From Pseudomonas muyukensis (lineage in GTDB: Bacteria > Pseudomonadota > Gammaproteobacteria > Pseudomonadales > Pseudomonadaceae), in contig NZ_CP077073.1 in assembly GCF_019139535.1 (NCBI RefSeq), forward strand, positions 4,430,501-4,494,500: a stretch of DNA of 64,000 bases. Direction: 5' to 3'. A program made the translations under genes and the position numbers. The notes beneath the pieces are model-generated. The model did no database searches, had not been told where the DNA came from, and was given only the letters and a program-made list of their open reading frames with translations. This document shows positions 1 through 8,477 of the stretch, piece by piece; the first letter of the stretch is position 1, and each line of letters starts with the position of its first letter.

Positions 1-101
1 TTGCGTACCGAAGGCACGCGCTCGCCGGGCTGATAGACACCACGCCGGATATCGTCGGCCAGTTGCTGGGCGATGCGCTGGTACAACAGCAGGTTGGTCA
101 T
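1..101 (-). CDS. GntR-family transcriptional regulator, N-terminal fragment
   Basis: Only the first 33 codons are in the window; the gene runs off the left edge. The start ATG is at 101 on the minus strand. The visible residues (LYQRIAQQLADDI, then GVYQPGERVPSVR) are the beginning of a GntR winged helix-turn-helix DNA-binding domain. The rest is missing, so the C-terminal class cannot be assigned; this N-terminus suits MocR-type or short GntR proteins. It lies beside the urate/allantoin genes, and P. putida carries a GntR repressor of glyoxylate metabolism (GclR) in this neighbourhood. That identity is inference only. Confidence 0.75.
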   Translation of the reverse strand, partial: MTNLLLYQRIAQQLADDIRRGVYQPGERVPSVR

Positions 102-283
102 GGCGTTGTCTCGAAGCACGGACGGGATCGTTGTTCTTGTGCGGCTCACTGCCGGAGCCAGAATACCGTAACAGTTGCAAAGTGTACTGGGACAGATCGC
201 AGGATAGTCAAGATTACAGTTACGTAACAGAGGGAATCTGCACGGCAGGACCGGCGTGCCGACGAACGATCGCCATCGCGGCG

Positions 284-508
284 ATTGTCGACCCGCGCAG
301 CAAAACCACCCTGGCTGAGCTGGGCAACGTACTCGATCAATTGCCGGATCGACTCGACCCGGCTGCGATTGACCAGCCACAGCCTGAACAACTCGACCAG
401 CAGCGCCGAGGCCAGCATCACCAGCACGGCCAGCCACAAGGTACGCTCGGCGCTGCCATTGATCTGCGCGGAGCGGCCACCGGCATTGGTGCGCAACTGC
501 TCGACCAG
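284..508 (-). pseudogene. Remnant resembling a chemoreceptor membrane/HAMP segment
   Basis: The minus strand encodes about 75 residues with a hydrophobic helix (LWLAVLVMLASALLVELF) followed by a HAMP-like stretch (RQLIEYVAQLSQGGFAARVDN). This resembles the transmembrane-HAMP junction of methyl-accepting chemotaxis proteins. No sensor domain precedes it and no signalling domain follows, and the frame has no plausible start of its own. It lies just beyond the uraH terminator. It is most simply a gene relic, though chance similarity in GC-rich DNA cannot be excluded. Confidence 0.4.
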
Positions 509-527
509 CACGCACAAACAACGGACG

Positions 528-556
528 AAAAAAAGCCCGCCAGTGTGAGAGCGGGC
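528..556 (-). terminator. Rho-independent terminator of uraH
   Basis: Read on the minus strand, a GCCCGC/GCGGGC stem with a 10-base loop is followed by a run of seven T. It starts about 33 bases after the uraH stop codon. Confidence 0.75.
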
Positions 557-588
557 CAAGGACCTACGAAGATTCTTCTAGCGACCAA

Positions 589-942
589 CTAGCTTCCACG
601 GTAGGTCGAGTAACTGTAAGGCGAGATCAGCAATGGCACGTGGTAGTGCTCCTGCTGCTCGTCGATGCCAAAGCGCAGCACGACCACGTCGAGGAACGCG
701 GCGTCCGGCAGCTTCACGCCCTTGGCGCGGTAGTAGTCACCGGCACTGAACTGCAACTGATAGACGCCGGTCCGGTAATCGTCGCCTTGCAGCAGCGGCG
801 CGTCGACGCGGCCATCGCTGTTGGTCAGTGCGCTGTTCAGCAGCTCCAGCTGCTGGCCCTCTACGCGATACAGCTCGACCTTGATCGAGCTGCCCGGGCA
901 GCCATGCGCGGCGTCCAGTACGTGTGTGGTCAAACGTCCCAT
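589..942 (-). CDS. uraH: 5-hydroxyisourate hydrolase (transthyretin-like)
   Basis: This 117-residue protein hydrolyses 5-hydroxyisourate, the product of urate oxidation, to OHCU in the cytoplasm. It has the family's length and its signatures: LTTHVLD and a following HG near the N-terminus, HYHVPLL near residue 100, and the C-terminal YRGS tetrapeptide. The start at 942 is chosen because GAGG lies just upstream and the protein then begins at the usual MGRLTTHVLD. A longer reading from 993 adds 17 unsupported residues. It is divergent from puuE, and the shared intergenic region carries two TTGTATACAA-type palindromes. A terminator follows. Confidence 0.93.
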   Translation of the reverse strand: MGRLTTHVLDAAHGCPGSSIKVELYRVEGQQLELLNSALTNSDGRVDAPLLQGDDYRTGVYQLQFSAGDYYRAKGVKLPDAAFLDVVVLRFGIDEQQEHYHVPLLISPYSYSTYRGS

Positions 943-1050
943 TTGCTTGTCGCCTCTTGTCGTATGCGTGGGCAAAAAATACACGGCAATCACCGGGCAC
1001 AGGGCCTGCGGCGTGCGGGAATGAAGCCATTAAGACAGTTTACCGACAAA

Positions 1051-1060
1051 TTGTACACAA
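1051..1060. promoter_or_regulatory. Operator-like palindrome TTGTACACAA (uraH side)
   Basis: This is a one-mismatch copy of the TTGTATACAA palindrome that recurs at 1234, 10785, 10925 and 43362. It lies about 110 bases upstream of the uraH start. Such short palindromes are typical of GntR/FadR-type repressor sites; which protein binds here is inferred, not seen. Confidence 0.5.
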
Positions 1061-1154
1061 TTTTTTATCCGCTTCCGGGGCAACCTTCGCAAAGACTCCG
1101 CCAGTCGCAAAGACACGGCCCATGCATACGCCAACACCATTAGCTGACCAAGCA

Positions 1155-1168
1155 GGCAGGTTTCTTGC
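1155..1168 (+). promoter_or_regulatory. Candidate sigma-54 promoter upstream of puuE
   Basis: The GG-N10-GC spacing is exact, with AGGCAG at the -24 side and CTTGCA at the -12 side. It sits 153 bases before the puuE start. Nitrogen-limited expression would suit a urate-nitrogen pathway. Confidence 0.4.
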
Positions 1169-1233
1169 AAGGTTTTTTGCGCCGACAAATGGGCAGAAAT
1201 GCGGAAAAACAGGCTTACAAAAGATTTAAGAAC

Positions 1234-1243
1234 TTGTATACAA
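1234..1243. promoter_or_regulatory. Operator-like palindrome TTGTATACAA (puuE side)
   Basis: This is a perfect 10-bp palindrome, 78 bases upstream of the puuE start codon and downstream of the candidate sigma-54 element. The same sequence precedes gcl and the NCS1 permease gene. Confidence 0.55.
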
Positions 1244-1320
1244 TCACTCCATCCGGTGGTGCGACACCCTGACGCGGCCCGCCCACCCCCCGCACTAAAC
1301 GTACAAGAAGGAAGACTGCA

Positions 1321-2247
1321 GTGAGCGCTGACTACCCTCGCGACCTGATCGGTTACGGCAACAACCCACCTCATCCGCAATGGCCGGGGAATGCCCGCAT
1401 TGCACTGTCCTTCGTGCTCAACTACGAAGAAGGTGGCGAGCGCAACATCCTGCACGGCGACAAGGAGTCCGAAGCGTTCCTTTCCGAAATGGTCGCCGCC
1501 CAGCCGCTGCAGGGCGCGCGCAACATGAGCATGGAGTCGCTCTACGAATACGGCAGCCGCGCCGGCGTCTGGCGCCTGCTCAAGCTGTTCAAGGACAGCG
1601 GCGTGCCGCTGACCGTGTTCGCCGTGGCCATGGCCGCCCAGCGCCATCCCGACGTGATTCGCGCGATGGTCGAGGCCGGCCACGAAATCTGCAGCCACGG
1701 CTACCGCTGGATCGACTACCAGTACATGGACGAGGCCCAGGAACGCGAGCACATGCTCGAAGCCATCCGCATCCTCACCGAGCTCACCGGCGAGCGCCCG
1801 CAAGGCTGGTACACCGGCCGCACCGGCCCGAACACCCGGCGCCTGGTGATGGAGGAAGGCGGCTTCCTCTACGACAGCGACACCTACGACGACGACCTGC
1901 CCTACTGGGAGCCGAACAACCCCACCGGCAAGCCGCACCTGGTGATCCCCTACACCCTGGACACCAACGACATGCGCTTCACCCAGGTGCAGGGCTTCAA
2001 CTGCGGCGAACAGTTCTTCCAGTACCTCAAGGATGCTTTCGACGTGCTTTACGCCGAAGGCGCCGAAGCGCCGAAGATGCTCTCGATCGGCCTGCACTGC
2101 CGCCTGGTCGGCCGCCCGGCGCGCCTGGCCGCGCTCAAGCGTTTCGTCGACTACGCCAAGAGCCACGAGCAGGTCTGGTTCGCCCGTCGCGTGGACATCG
2201 CCCGCCACTGGCACGCCACCCATCCGTACAAGAAAGAGAACGCCTGA
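1321..2247 (+). CDS. puuE: Cofactor-independent allantoinase PuuE
   Basis: This 308-residue protein belongs to the polysaccharide-deacetylase (NodB-like) fold and hydrolyses allantoin to allantoate. The family hallmarks are the opening PRDLIGYGNNPP, the LNYEEGGERN segment, and the GHEICSHGYRW motif around residues 120-130 with its conserved histidine. The start is GTG at 1321, preceded by AAGGAAG. It is the first gene of puuE-uraD-allA-puuD, and its stop overlaps the uraD start (TGATG). An operator-like palindrome and a possible sigma-54 promoter lie upstream. The neighbouring urate genes make the assignment firm. Confidence 0.93.
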   Translation: MSADYPRDLIGYGNNPPHPQWPGNARIALSFVLNYEEGGERNILHGDKESEAFLSEMVAAQPLQGARNMSMESLYEYGSRAGVWRLLKLFKDSGVPLTVFAVAMAAQRHPDVIRAMVEAGHEICSHGYRWIDYQYMDEAQEREHMLEAIRILTELTGERPQGWYTGRTGPNTRRLVMEEGGFLYDSDTYDDDLPYWEPNNPTGKPHLVIPYTLDTNDMRFTQVQGFNCGEQFFQYLKDAFDVLYAEGAEAPKMLSIGLHCRLVGRPARLAALKRFVDYAKSHEQVWFARRVDIARHWHATHPYKKENA

Positions 2248-2762
2248 TGACCGCCTTCACTACCCTCACCCCCTCCACCCTGGACCGCGCCGCCTTCGTC
2301 GAGGCCTTCGCCGACATCTACGAGCACTCGCCGTGGGTCGCCGAAAAAGCCTACGACCTCGGCCAGCTGGGTGAACTGGACGAGATCGAGGCGCTGCACC
2401 AGCGCATGAGCGACATTCTGCTGAGCGCCAAGCACGCCGACCAGCTGGCGCTGATCAACGCCCACCCGGACCTCGCCGGCAAGGCCGCGATCCAGGGCGA
2501 GCTGACCGAATCGAGCACCAACGAACAGGCCGGCGCCGGTATCCACCAGTGCAGCGCCGAGGAGTTCGCCCGTTTCACCGAACTGAACGACGCCTACAAG
2601 GCCAAGTTCCAGTTCCCGTTCATCATGGCGGTCAAGGGCAGCAACCGGCACCAGATCCTCGCCGCCTTCGAAAACCGCATCCACAACGACCCGGATGCCG
2701 AGTTCAAGGAAGCCCTGGCGCAGATCAACCTGATCGCCCTGTTCCGCCTGCTGCAGCTGTAA
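2247..2762 (+). CDS. uraD: OHCU decarboxylase UraD
   Basis: The 171-residue protein decarboxylates 2-oxo-4-hydroxy-4-carboxy-5-ureidoimidazoline to (S)-allantoin, the last step of urate breakdown to allantoin. Visible family features are NAHPDLAGKA with the catalytic-type histidine at residue 73, the ESSTNEQAGAG segment, and FPFIMAVKG near residue 130. The ATG overlaps the last base of puuE, which implies translational coupling. The length is normal for the family. Confidence 0.93.
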   Translation: MTAFTTLTPSTLDRAAFVEAFADIYEHSPWVAEKAYDLGQLGELDEIEALHQRMSDILLSAKHADQLALINAHPDLAGKAAIQGELTESSTNEQAGAGIHQCSAEEFARFTELNDAYKAKFQFPFIMAVKGSNRHQILAAFENRIHNDPDAEFKEALAQINLIALFRLLQL

Positions 2763-2865
2763 GGCACAGGCTGCGCCCTGGCCCGAGTGCGTGACGCGTC
2801 CGCACCCAGGGCCCCGGCCAGCCAGGCCACCAACATCCAGAACAACGAATAGAAGAGATAACCGC

Positions 2866-3369
2866 ATGCGCACCCTGATGATCGAACCCCTGAGCAAAGA
2901 AGCCTTCGCCCCCTTCGGTGACGTGATCGAAACCGATGGCAGCGACCACTTCATGATCAACAACGGTTCGACCATGCGCTTCCACAAGCTCGCCACGGTC
3001 GAGACCGCCGAGCCCGAGGACAAGGCGATCATCAGCATCTTCCGCGCCGATGCGCTGGACATGCCGCTGACCGTACGCATGCTGGAACGCCATCCGCTGG
3101 GCAGCCAGGCTTTCATCCCGCTGCTCGGCAACCCCTTTCTGATCGTGGTCGCGCCCGTTGGCGATGCACCTGTATCAGGCTTGGTCCGCGCCTTCCGCAG
3201 TAATGGCAGGCAGGGCATTAATTACCATCGCGGCGTCTGGCACCACCCGGTGCTGACGATCGAAAAGCGGGATGACTTCCTGGTGGTTGATCGCAGTGGT
3301 TCCGGCAACAACTGCGATGAGCATTACTTCCCCGAGGAACAGATGTTGATCCTCAATCCCCACCAATAA
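2866..3369 (+). CDS. allA: Ureidoglycolate lyase AllA
   Basis: The 167-residue cupin-like enzyme splits ureidoglycolate into glyoxylate and urea. The pattern LSKEAFAPFGDVIE at the N-terminus and the INYHRGVWHHPVL block around residue 118 are characteristic, with the histidines expected in the active site. ATG 2866 is preceded by AGAAGAGA. It lies 103 bases after uraD and 45 bases before puuD, in the same operon. Its products feed the two downstream systems in this window: glyoxylate goes to the gcl operon and urea to the transporter at 17796. Confidence 0.92.
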   Translation: MRTLMIEPLSKEAFAPFGDVIETDGSDHFMINNGSTMRFHKLATVETAEPEDKAIISIFRADALDMPLTVRMLERHPLGSQAFIPLLGNPFLIVVAPVGDAPVSGLVRAFRSNGRQGINYHRGVWHHPVLTIEKRDDFLVVDRSGSGNNCDEHYFPEEQMLILNPHQ

Positions 3370-3414
3370 GAAAGGGTCGGTCATCGAACAGGTGACTGGC
3401 GAGAGGTAAATACT

Positions 3415-4734
3415 GTGGAAGCACACCTTCACGAATGGCTGAACCTGAGCATTCGCTGGGTTCACATGATCACCGGCGTGGCCTGGATCGGTGCATCGTT
3501 CTACTTTGTCTGGCTGGAGAACCACCTGAACCGCAGCAACCCGCGCGATGGGTTGTCGGGCGACCTCTGGGCCATCCACGGTGGCGGCATCTACCACCTG
3601 GAAAAATACAAGCTGGCACCGCCGAAAATGCCCGAGAACCTGCACTGGTTCAAATGGGAAGCCTACTTCACCTGGATGTCCGGGATCGCCTTGCTGTGCG
3701 TGGTGTTCTACTGGAACCCGACGCTGTACCTGCTGGCCCCGGGCAGCACCCTGAGCGGTGCCGAGGGCGTGGCCATCGGTATCGGCTCGCTGATCGCCGG
3801 CTGGTTCATCTACGACTTCCTCTGCGACTCGCCCCTGGGCAAGAAGCCGGCCCTGCTCGGCGCCGTGCTGTTCGTGCTGATCATCGCCGCCTGCTGGGGC
3901 TTCAGCCTGGTGTTCAGCGGCCGTGGCGCCTACCTGCACACCGGCGCGATCATCGGCACCATCATGGTGGGCAACGTGTTCCGCATCATCATGCCGGCCC
4001 AGCGCCAGTTGGTGGCGGCCATCGAGAACAACCAGACCCCCGACCCGGTGCTGCCGGCCAAGGGCCTGCTGCGTTCGCGCCACAACAACTACTTCACCCT
4101 GCCGGTGCTGTTCATCATGATCAGCAACCACTTCCCGAGCACCTACGGCAGCCAGTACAACTGGCTGATCCTGGCCGGGATCGCGGTGGCCGCGGTGTTG
4201 ATCCGTCACTACTTCAACACCCGCCACGACAGCAACAAGTACGCCTGGACCCTGCCTGTGGGCGCCCTGGCGATGATCTGCCTGGCCTACGTGACCGGCC
4301 CCAAGCCGCTGCCGAGCGCTCCTGAGCAGGCCGCCGCCAAGGTCGAGTACCAGCCGCTGCCGGCCACCGCCGTCGGTGGCAAGACTGCCGCCGAGCTGCG
4401 CGCCGAGGAGGCCGCCAAGCCTGCCCAGGTGCCTGCCGAGCAACCGGCCCAGGCCAGTGCCCAGGCCGCCACCGGCGGCTTCGGCAAGATCCACGACGTC
4501 ATCCAGGAACGCTGCACCGTGTGCCACTCGGCCAAGCCGACCAGCCCGCTGTTCAGCGCCGCCCCGGCCGGCGTGATGTTCGACACCCCGCAGCAGATCC
4601 AGGCCCAGGCCGCGCGCATCCAGGCGCAGGCCGTGGCCAGCCAGATCATGCCGCTGGGCAACATCACCCAGATGACCGTCGAGGAACGCAAACTGGTCGG
4701 CGACTGGATCGCCAAAGGCGCGCAGGTCAACTAA
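3415..4734 (+). CDS. puuD: Membrane-bound urate hydroxylase PuuD with C-terminal cytochrome c domain
   Basis: The 439-residue protein oxidises urate to 5-hydroxyisourate at the inner membrane. It has about eight hydrophobic helices in residues 1-300, a Pro/Ala-rich linker at about 300-355, and a periplasmic cytochrome c-like domain with a CTVCH haem motif at residues 367-371 and a probable Met ligand (MPLGN) near 412. This fusion separates PuuD from soluble uricase and suggests that electrons pass to the respiratory chain. The start is GTG 3415 after GAGG. It is the last gene of the puuE operon. Confidence 0.92.
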   Translation: MEAHLHEWLNLSIRWVHMITGVAWIGASFYFVWLENHLNRSNPRDGLSGDLWAIHGGGIYHLEKYKLAPPKMPENLHWFKWEAYFTWMSGIALLCVVFYWNPTLYLLAPGSTLSGAEGVAIGIGSLIAGWFIYDFLCDSPLGKKPALLGAVLFVLIIAACWGFSLVFSGRGAYLHTGAIIGTIMVGNVFRIIMPAQRQLVAAIENNQTPDPVLPAKGLLRSRHNNYFTLPVLFIMISNHFPSTYGSQYNWLILAGIAVAAVLIRHYFNTRHDSNKYAWTLPVGALAMICLAYVTGPKPLPSAPEQAAAKVEYQPLPATAVGGKTAAELRAEEAAKPAQVPAEQPAQASAQAATGGFGKIHDVIQERCTVCHSAKPTSPLFSAAPAGVMFDTPQQIQAQAARIQAQAVASQIMPLGNITQMTVEERKLVGDWIAKGAQVN

Positions 4735-4737
4735 AAA

Positions 4738-4868
4738 GCAGCCGCAAGCTGCAAGCTTCAAGCCTCAAGCTGTAAGTCGTCAGGCAACAAGCAAGCATCG
4801 AGCCTCAGGCTTCGAGCGGAAACCACAAGCTTCTACTTGAAGCTTGCCGCTTGAAGCTTGTGGCTTGG
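4738..4868. repeat. AAGCTTCAAGC-type intergenic inverted repeat
   Basis: Multiple short copies of CAAGCTTCAAGC on the left are matched by GCTTGAAGCTTG on the right, forming a long imperfect hairpin between puuD and the permease gene. Such palindromic intergenic repeats are common in Pseudomonas. It may act as an attenuator or a 3' end stabiliser for puuD mRNA. Confidence 0.7.
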
Positions 4869-4901
4869 ATCCGAGAATAAAAACAAAACTCGAGGTGCTG
4901 C

Positions 4902-6257
4902 ATGTCCGAATCACCCAAGGCGTACATCCCCGTTGCGCCGCCACGACAGCCCCTGCCCCTGTTCCAGCTGATCCTGGTGGGTCTGCAACACGTGCTGCTG
5001 ATGTACGGGGGCGCCATCGCCGTGCCCCTGATCATCGGCCAGGCCGCCGGCCTGTCCCGCGAGGAAGTCGCCTTCCTGATCAACGCCGACCTGCTGGTCG
5101 CCGGCGTTGCCACCATCATCCAATCCTTCGGTATCGGCCCGGTCGGCATTCGCATGCCGGTCATGATGGGCGCCAGCTTCGCCGCGGTCGGCAGCATGGT
5201 GGCCATGGCCGGCATGCCCGGCGTCGGCCTGCAGGGGATCTTCGGCGCGACCATCGCCGCCGGCTTCTTCGGCATGCTGATCGCGCCGTTCATGTCCAAG
5301 GTCGTGCGCTTCTTCCCGCCGCTGGTGACCGGCACGGTCATCACCTCCATCGGCCTGTCGCTGTTCCCGGTGGCGGTCAACTGGGCCGGCGGCGGGCAAC
5401 AGGCCACGGCCTTCGGCGCGCCGATCTACCTGATGGTCGCCGGCCTGGTGCTGGCGGTGATCCTGCTGATCAACCGCTTCATGCGTGGTTTCTGGGTCAA
5501 CGTCTCGGTGCTGGTGGGCATGGGCCTGGGCTACATCCTCGCCGGCTCCATCGGCATGGTCGACCTGTCGGGCCTGGACCAGGCGCCGTGGCTGCAGGTG
5601 GTCACCCCGCTGCACTTCGGCATGCCGACCTTCAGCCTGGCGCCGATCCTGTCGATGTGCCTGGTGGTGGTGATCATCTTCGTCGAGTCCACCGGCATGT
5701 TCCTCGCCCTGGGCAAGGTGACCGACCGTGAAGTGACCCCGGGGATGCTGCGCCGCGGCTTGCTGTGCGACGCCGGCGCCTCGTTCATCGCCGGTTTCTT
5801 CAACACCTTCACCCACTCCTCGTTCGCCCAGAACATCGGCCTGGTGCAGATGACCGGGGTGCGCTGCCGCTACGTCACGGTGATGGCCGGGGCGCTGCTG
5901 ATCCTGCTCAGCCTGCTGCCCAAGGCGGCATTCTTGATCGCCTCGATCCCGCCTGCGGTACTGGGCGGCGCGTCCATCGCCATGTTCGGCATGGTCACCG
6001 CCACCGGGATCAAGATCCTCCAGGAGGCGGACATCGCCGACCGTCGCAACCAGCTGCTGGTGGCGGTGAGCGTCGGTTTCGGCCTGATCCCGGTGGTGCG
6101 CCCGGAGTTCTTCGCGCAGATGCCGCAGTGGATGGAACCGATCACCCACAGCGGTATCGCCATGGCCACCCTCAGCGCTCTGGTGCTGAACCTGTTGTTC
6201 AACATCCTCGGCGGCGCCGAGCGCGCCGCGCACAACGACGCCTGTCATCAGCATTGA
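4902..6257 (+). CDS. NCS2/NAT-family xanthine/urate permease
   Basis: The 451-residue inner-membrane protein has about 12-14 hydrophobic segments and the nucleobase-ascorbate transporter features QHVLLMYGGAIAVP near residue 28 and QNIGLVQMTGVRCR near residue 315. NCS2 proteins import xanthine, uracil or urate with protons. Its position directly after puuD makes urate the likely substrate, but substrate cannot be read from the sequence alone. It is separated from puuD by a long hairpin repeat and may be cotranscribed with it. Confidence 0.88.
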   Translation: MSESPKAYIPVAPPRQPLPLFQLILVGLQHVLLMYGGAIAVPLIIGQAAGLSREEVAFLINADLLVAGVATIIQSFGIGPVGIRMPVMMGASFAAVGSMVAMAGMPGVGLQGIFGATIAAGFFGMLIAPFMSKVVRFFPPLVTGTVITSIGLSLFPVAVNWAGGGQQATAFGAPIYLMVAGLVLAVILLINRFMRGFWVNVSVLVGMGLGYILAGSIGMVDLSGLDQAPWLQVVTPLHFGMPTFSLAPILSMCLVVVIIFVESTGMFLALGKVTDREVTPGMLRRGLLCDAGASFIAGFFNTFTHSSFAQNIGLVQMTGVRCRYVTVMAGALLILLSLLPKAAFLIASIPPAVLGGASIAMFGMVTATGIKILQEADIADRRNQLLVAVSVGFGLIPVVRPEFFAQMPQWMEPITHSGIAMATLSALVLNLLFNILGGAERAAHNDACHQH

Positions 6258-6398
6258 GTGACCAGGGGCGGCGCCTCGCCGGCCGCCCCGCTCCACCCCT
6301 GTCGTAACGCACTACCGTCGGCCCGCCGGAATGGGCCGCCCGGGGCGCCTGCGCGCCAAAAAAGCCCAAACAAAAACAATAAGTCCGGGAATCACAAC

Positions 6399-7184
6399 AT
6401 GAAGCGCATCACCTCGTCCGTTTTGCTCGGCAGCACCTTGCTGGCCACCCTCCCCGCCCACGCCGGCGAATGGCTGCAGTGGCACGGCGAAAGCCTGACC
6501 TACCTGTATGGCAAGGACTTCAAGGTCAACCCTTCGATCCAGCAGACGATCACCTTCGAGCACGCCAACAAATGGAAGTACGGCGATACCTTCCTGTTCG
6601 TCGACAAGATCTTCTACAACGGCAAGGCCGACCCTGGCAAAGGCGTGACCACCTACTACGGCGAGTTCAGCCCGCGCCTGTCGTTCGGCAAGATCCTCGA
6701 TCGCAACCTGGCCTTCGGCCCGATCAAGGATGTGCTGCTGGCCATGACCTACGAACGTGGCGAGGGCGACAACGAGGCCTACCTGATCGGCCCCGGCTTC
6801 GACCTGAACGTACCCGGCTTCAACTACTTCACCCTGAACTTCTACGTGCGCAACACCGAAGGCAGCCGCCCCGGCGACAACGTCTGGCAGATCACCCCGG
6901 CCTGGTCGTACACCATCCCGGTGGGCAAGTCCGACATTCTGATCGACGGTTACATCGATTGGGTGGTGGACAACGACCAGACCCGCCGCGGCACCTACCA
7001 CGCCAACCTGCAGTTCAACCCACAGGTCAAGTACGACCTGGGCAAGGCCTTGAACCTGGGCGCCAAGCAGCTCTACGTGGGCTTTGAGTACAGCTACTGG
7101 AAGGACAAGTACGGCATCGACAGCCGCGGCAACCTGGACAGCAACCAGAGTGTCGCCAGTGCCCTGGTGAAGGTGCATTTCTAA
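6399..7184 (+). CDS. Tsx/OmpK-like outer-membrane channel, copy 1
   Basis: This 261-residue precursor has a signal peptide ending at PAHA|GEW and then the aromatic, short beta-strand pattern of the nucleoside-specific channel Tsx family. The C-terminus KVHF ends in Phe, as expected for BAM-inserted barrels. Conserved stretches such as TYYGEFSPRLSFGKI and GPGFDLNVPG recur in the next gene. It lies downstream of the urate permease, so a role in passing purines or nucleosides across the outer membrane is inferred. ATG 6399 is chosen because the signal peptide follows directly. Confidence 0.88.
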   Translation: MKRITSSVLLGSTLLATLPAHAGEWLQWHGESLTYLYGKDFKVNPSIQQTITFEHANKWKYGDTFLFVDKIFYNGKADPGKGVTTYYGEFSPRLSFGKILDRNLAFGPIKDVLLAMTYERGEGDNEAYLIGPGFDLNVPGFNYFTLNFYVRNTEGSRPGDNVWQITPAWSYTIPVGKSDILIDGYIDWVVDNDQTRRGTYHANLQFNPQVKYDLGKALNLGAKQLYVGFEYSYWKDKYGIDSRGNLDSNQSVASALVKVHF

Positions 7185-7535
7185 CCCGACGGGCGCTCGC
7201 CCAACCCTGTGACACCGTGCTCCGGGACGGAGCACTTGAGGCCCAGCGCGCAAGTGAGTAATCTGCGCGCCCCCTCGATCGGGGCAGGAAGGATCCTGCC
7301 CGCGTTTGCTGACCGCCAAGTCAATGATTCCGGGCGGTTGGCCGACGTGTTGCCAGCGTGAAATACCCATTTCATCCGTTCAGAAAGACGTCGAGCAGGA
7401 TGGTTGTGCCCAACGTGGAAAAGTTGGCGCAGCTCTTGCCAAACAGCTGTGGCCAATCGAAAAAAGCTGACCCAAAAGACAAGAACAGCGCCCGAGCGCT
7501 GACAACAGATCCAACTCAAGGGAGCGACACTCGCA
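7185..7535. other. Intergenic region between the two tsx-like genes
   Basis: These 351 bases contain a small hairpin at 7217-7235 (GTGCTCC/GGAGCAC, no T-run) that may weaken readthrough, and a sigma-54-like promoter at 7424-7440. No gene is seen. Confidence 0.5.
7424..7440 (+). promoter_or_regulatory. Candidate sigma-54 promoter of the second tsx-like gene
   Basis: TTGGCGCA, four bases, then TTGCC matches the -24/-12 consensus TTGGCACG-N4-TTGC at nearly all key positions, with exact GG-N10-GC spacing. It lies 96 bases upstream of the start codon. It would place this channel under RpoN control separately from copy 1. Confidence 0.55.
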
Positions 7536-8318
7536 ATGCGTACCATCAACAGCCTGATCCTCGCCGGCGGCCTGCTGGCCTGCGGCGCCAGCCAAGCCGG
7601 CGACCTGCTGCAATGGCAGAACAACAGCCTGACCTACCTGTGGGGCAAGAACTTCAAGGTCAACCCCGAAACCCAGCAGACTGTCACCTTCGAGCACGCC
7701 GATGCATGGAAGTACGGCGACAACTTCTTCTTCTTCGACAAGATCTTCTACCAGGGCAAGAAAGACGCCAGCAACGGCCCCAACACCTACTACGGCGAGT
7801 TCAGCCCGCGCCTGTCGTTCGGCAAGATCTTCGACCAGAAGCTCGAGTTCGGCCCAGTGAAGGACGTGTTGCTGGCGATGACCTACGAGTTTGGCGAGGG
7901 TGACACCGAGTCGTACCTGATCGGCCCCGGCTTCGACCTGGCGATCCCTGGCTTCGACTACTTCCAGCTGAACTTCTACCAGCGCACCACTGACGGCAGC
8001 CGTCCGGGCGACAACGTCTGGCAGATCACCCCGGTGTGGTCCTACACCCTCCCGGTGGGCTCCTCCGACATTCTCATCGATGGCTTCATGGACTGGGTGG
8101 TGGACAACGACGAGAACCGTCGCGGCACCTATCAGGCGAACCTGCACTTCAACCCACAGGTCAAGTACGACCTGGGCAAGGCCTTGCACCTGGGCGAGAA
8201 GCAGTTGTACGTGGGTATCGAGTACGACTACTGGAAGAACAAGTACGGCATCAAGGACAGCGATGCCTTCACCACCGATCAGAACACCATGAGCTTCCTG
8301 GTGAAGGTGCACTTCTGA
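7536..8318 (+). CDS. Tsx/OmpK-like outer-membrane channel, copy 2
   Basis: This 260-residue paralogue of the preceding gene keeps the same architecture: signal peptide to ASQA|GDL, the strand-rich barrel, shared blocks (TYYGEFSPRLSFGKI, SRPGDNVWQITP, NPQVKYDLGKAL) and terminal KVHF. The two are clearly a tandem duplication. Differences cluster in probable loops, so they may differ in substrate. It has its own GGGAG ribosome-binding site and probably its own sigma-54 promoter. Confidence 0.88.
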   Translation: MRTINSLILAGGLLACGASQAGDLLQWQNNSLTYLWGKNFKVNPETQQTVTFEHADAWKYGDNFFFFDKIFYQGKKDASNGPNTYYGEFSPRLSFGKIFDQKLEFGPVKDVLLAMTYEFGEGDTESYLIGPGFDLAIPGFDYFQLNFYQRTTDGSRPGDNVWQITPVWSYTLPVGSSDILIDGFMDWVVDNDENRRGTYQANLHFNPQVKYDLGKALHLGEKQLYVGIEYDYWKNKYGIKDSDAFTTDQNTMSFLVKVHF

Positions 8319-8330
8319 TCTGATGCATAA

Positions 8331-8449
8331 CCTGTAGCAGCGACCTTGCGTCGCGAAGGGCCGCGCAGCGGCCCTGGCGATTTTGCATGATGCCGAGATC
8401 CTGGGGCCGCTGCGCGGCCCTTTCGCGACGCAAGGCCGCTCCTACGGGC
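8331..8449. repeat. REP pair (GCGACRCAAGGCCGCTCCTAC family)
   Basis: Two inverted REP units, each carrying the core ccgctcctac or its diverged complement, face each other between convergent genes. A GC-rich hairpin (ggccgcgcagcggccc) lies inside. It probably serves as a bidirectional transcript end. Confidence 0.8.
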
Positions 8450-8477
8450 GATCCGGGAAAAGCCCCGGCCAGGCGCT

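Larger units (their letters stand above)
943..1320. other. Divergent control region between uraH and puuE
   Basis: This 378-base non-coding stretch separates the two purine transcription units. It is AT-richer than its neighbours. It holds palindromes at 1051-1060 and 1234-1243 and a sigma-54-like GG-N10-GC element at 1155-1168 pointing towards puuE. No convincing small gene is seen. Confidence 0.6.

Noticed and set aside
3175..4761. 528-codon minus-strand frame opposite puuD and allA
   Set aside because: It is a low-complexity His/Gly/Arg-rich shadow of well-identified plus-strand genes, as is usual at this GC content.
7217..7235. Hairpin GTGCTCC/GGAGCAC as a full terminator
   Set aside because: The stem is only 7 bp and no T-run follows, so termination is not supported; it is mentioned only within the intergenic entry.
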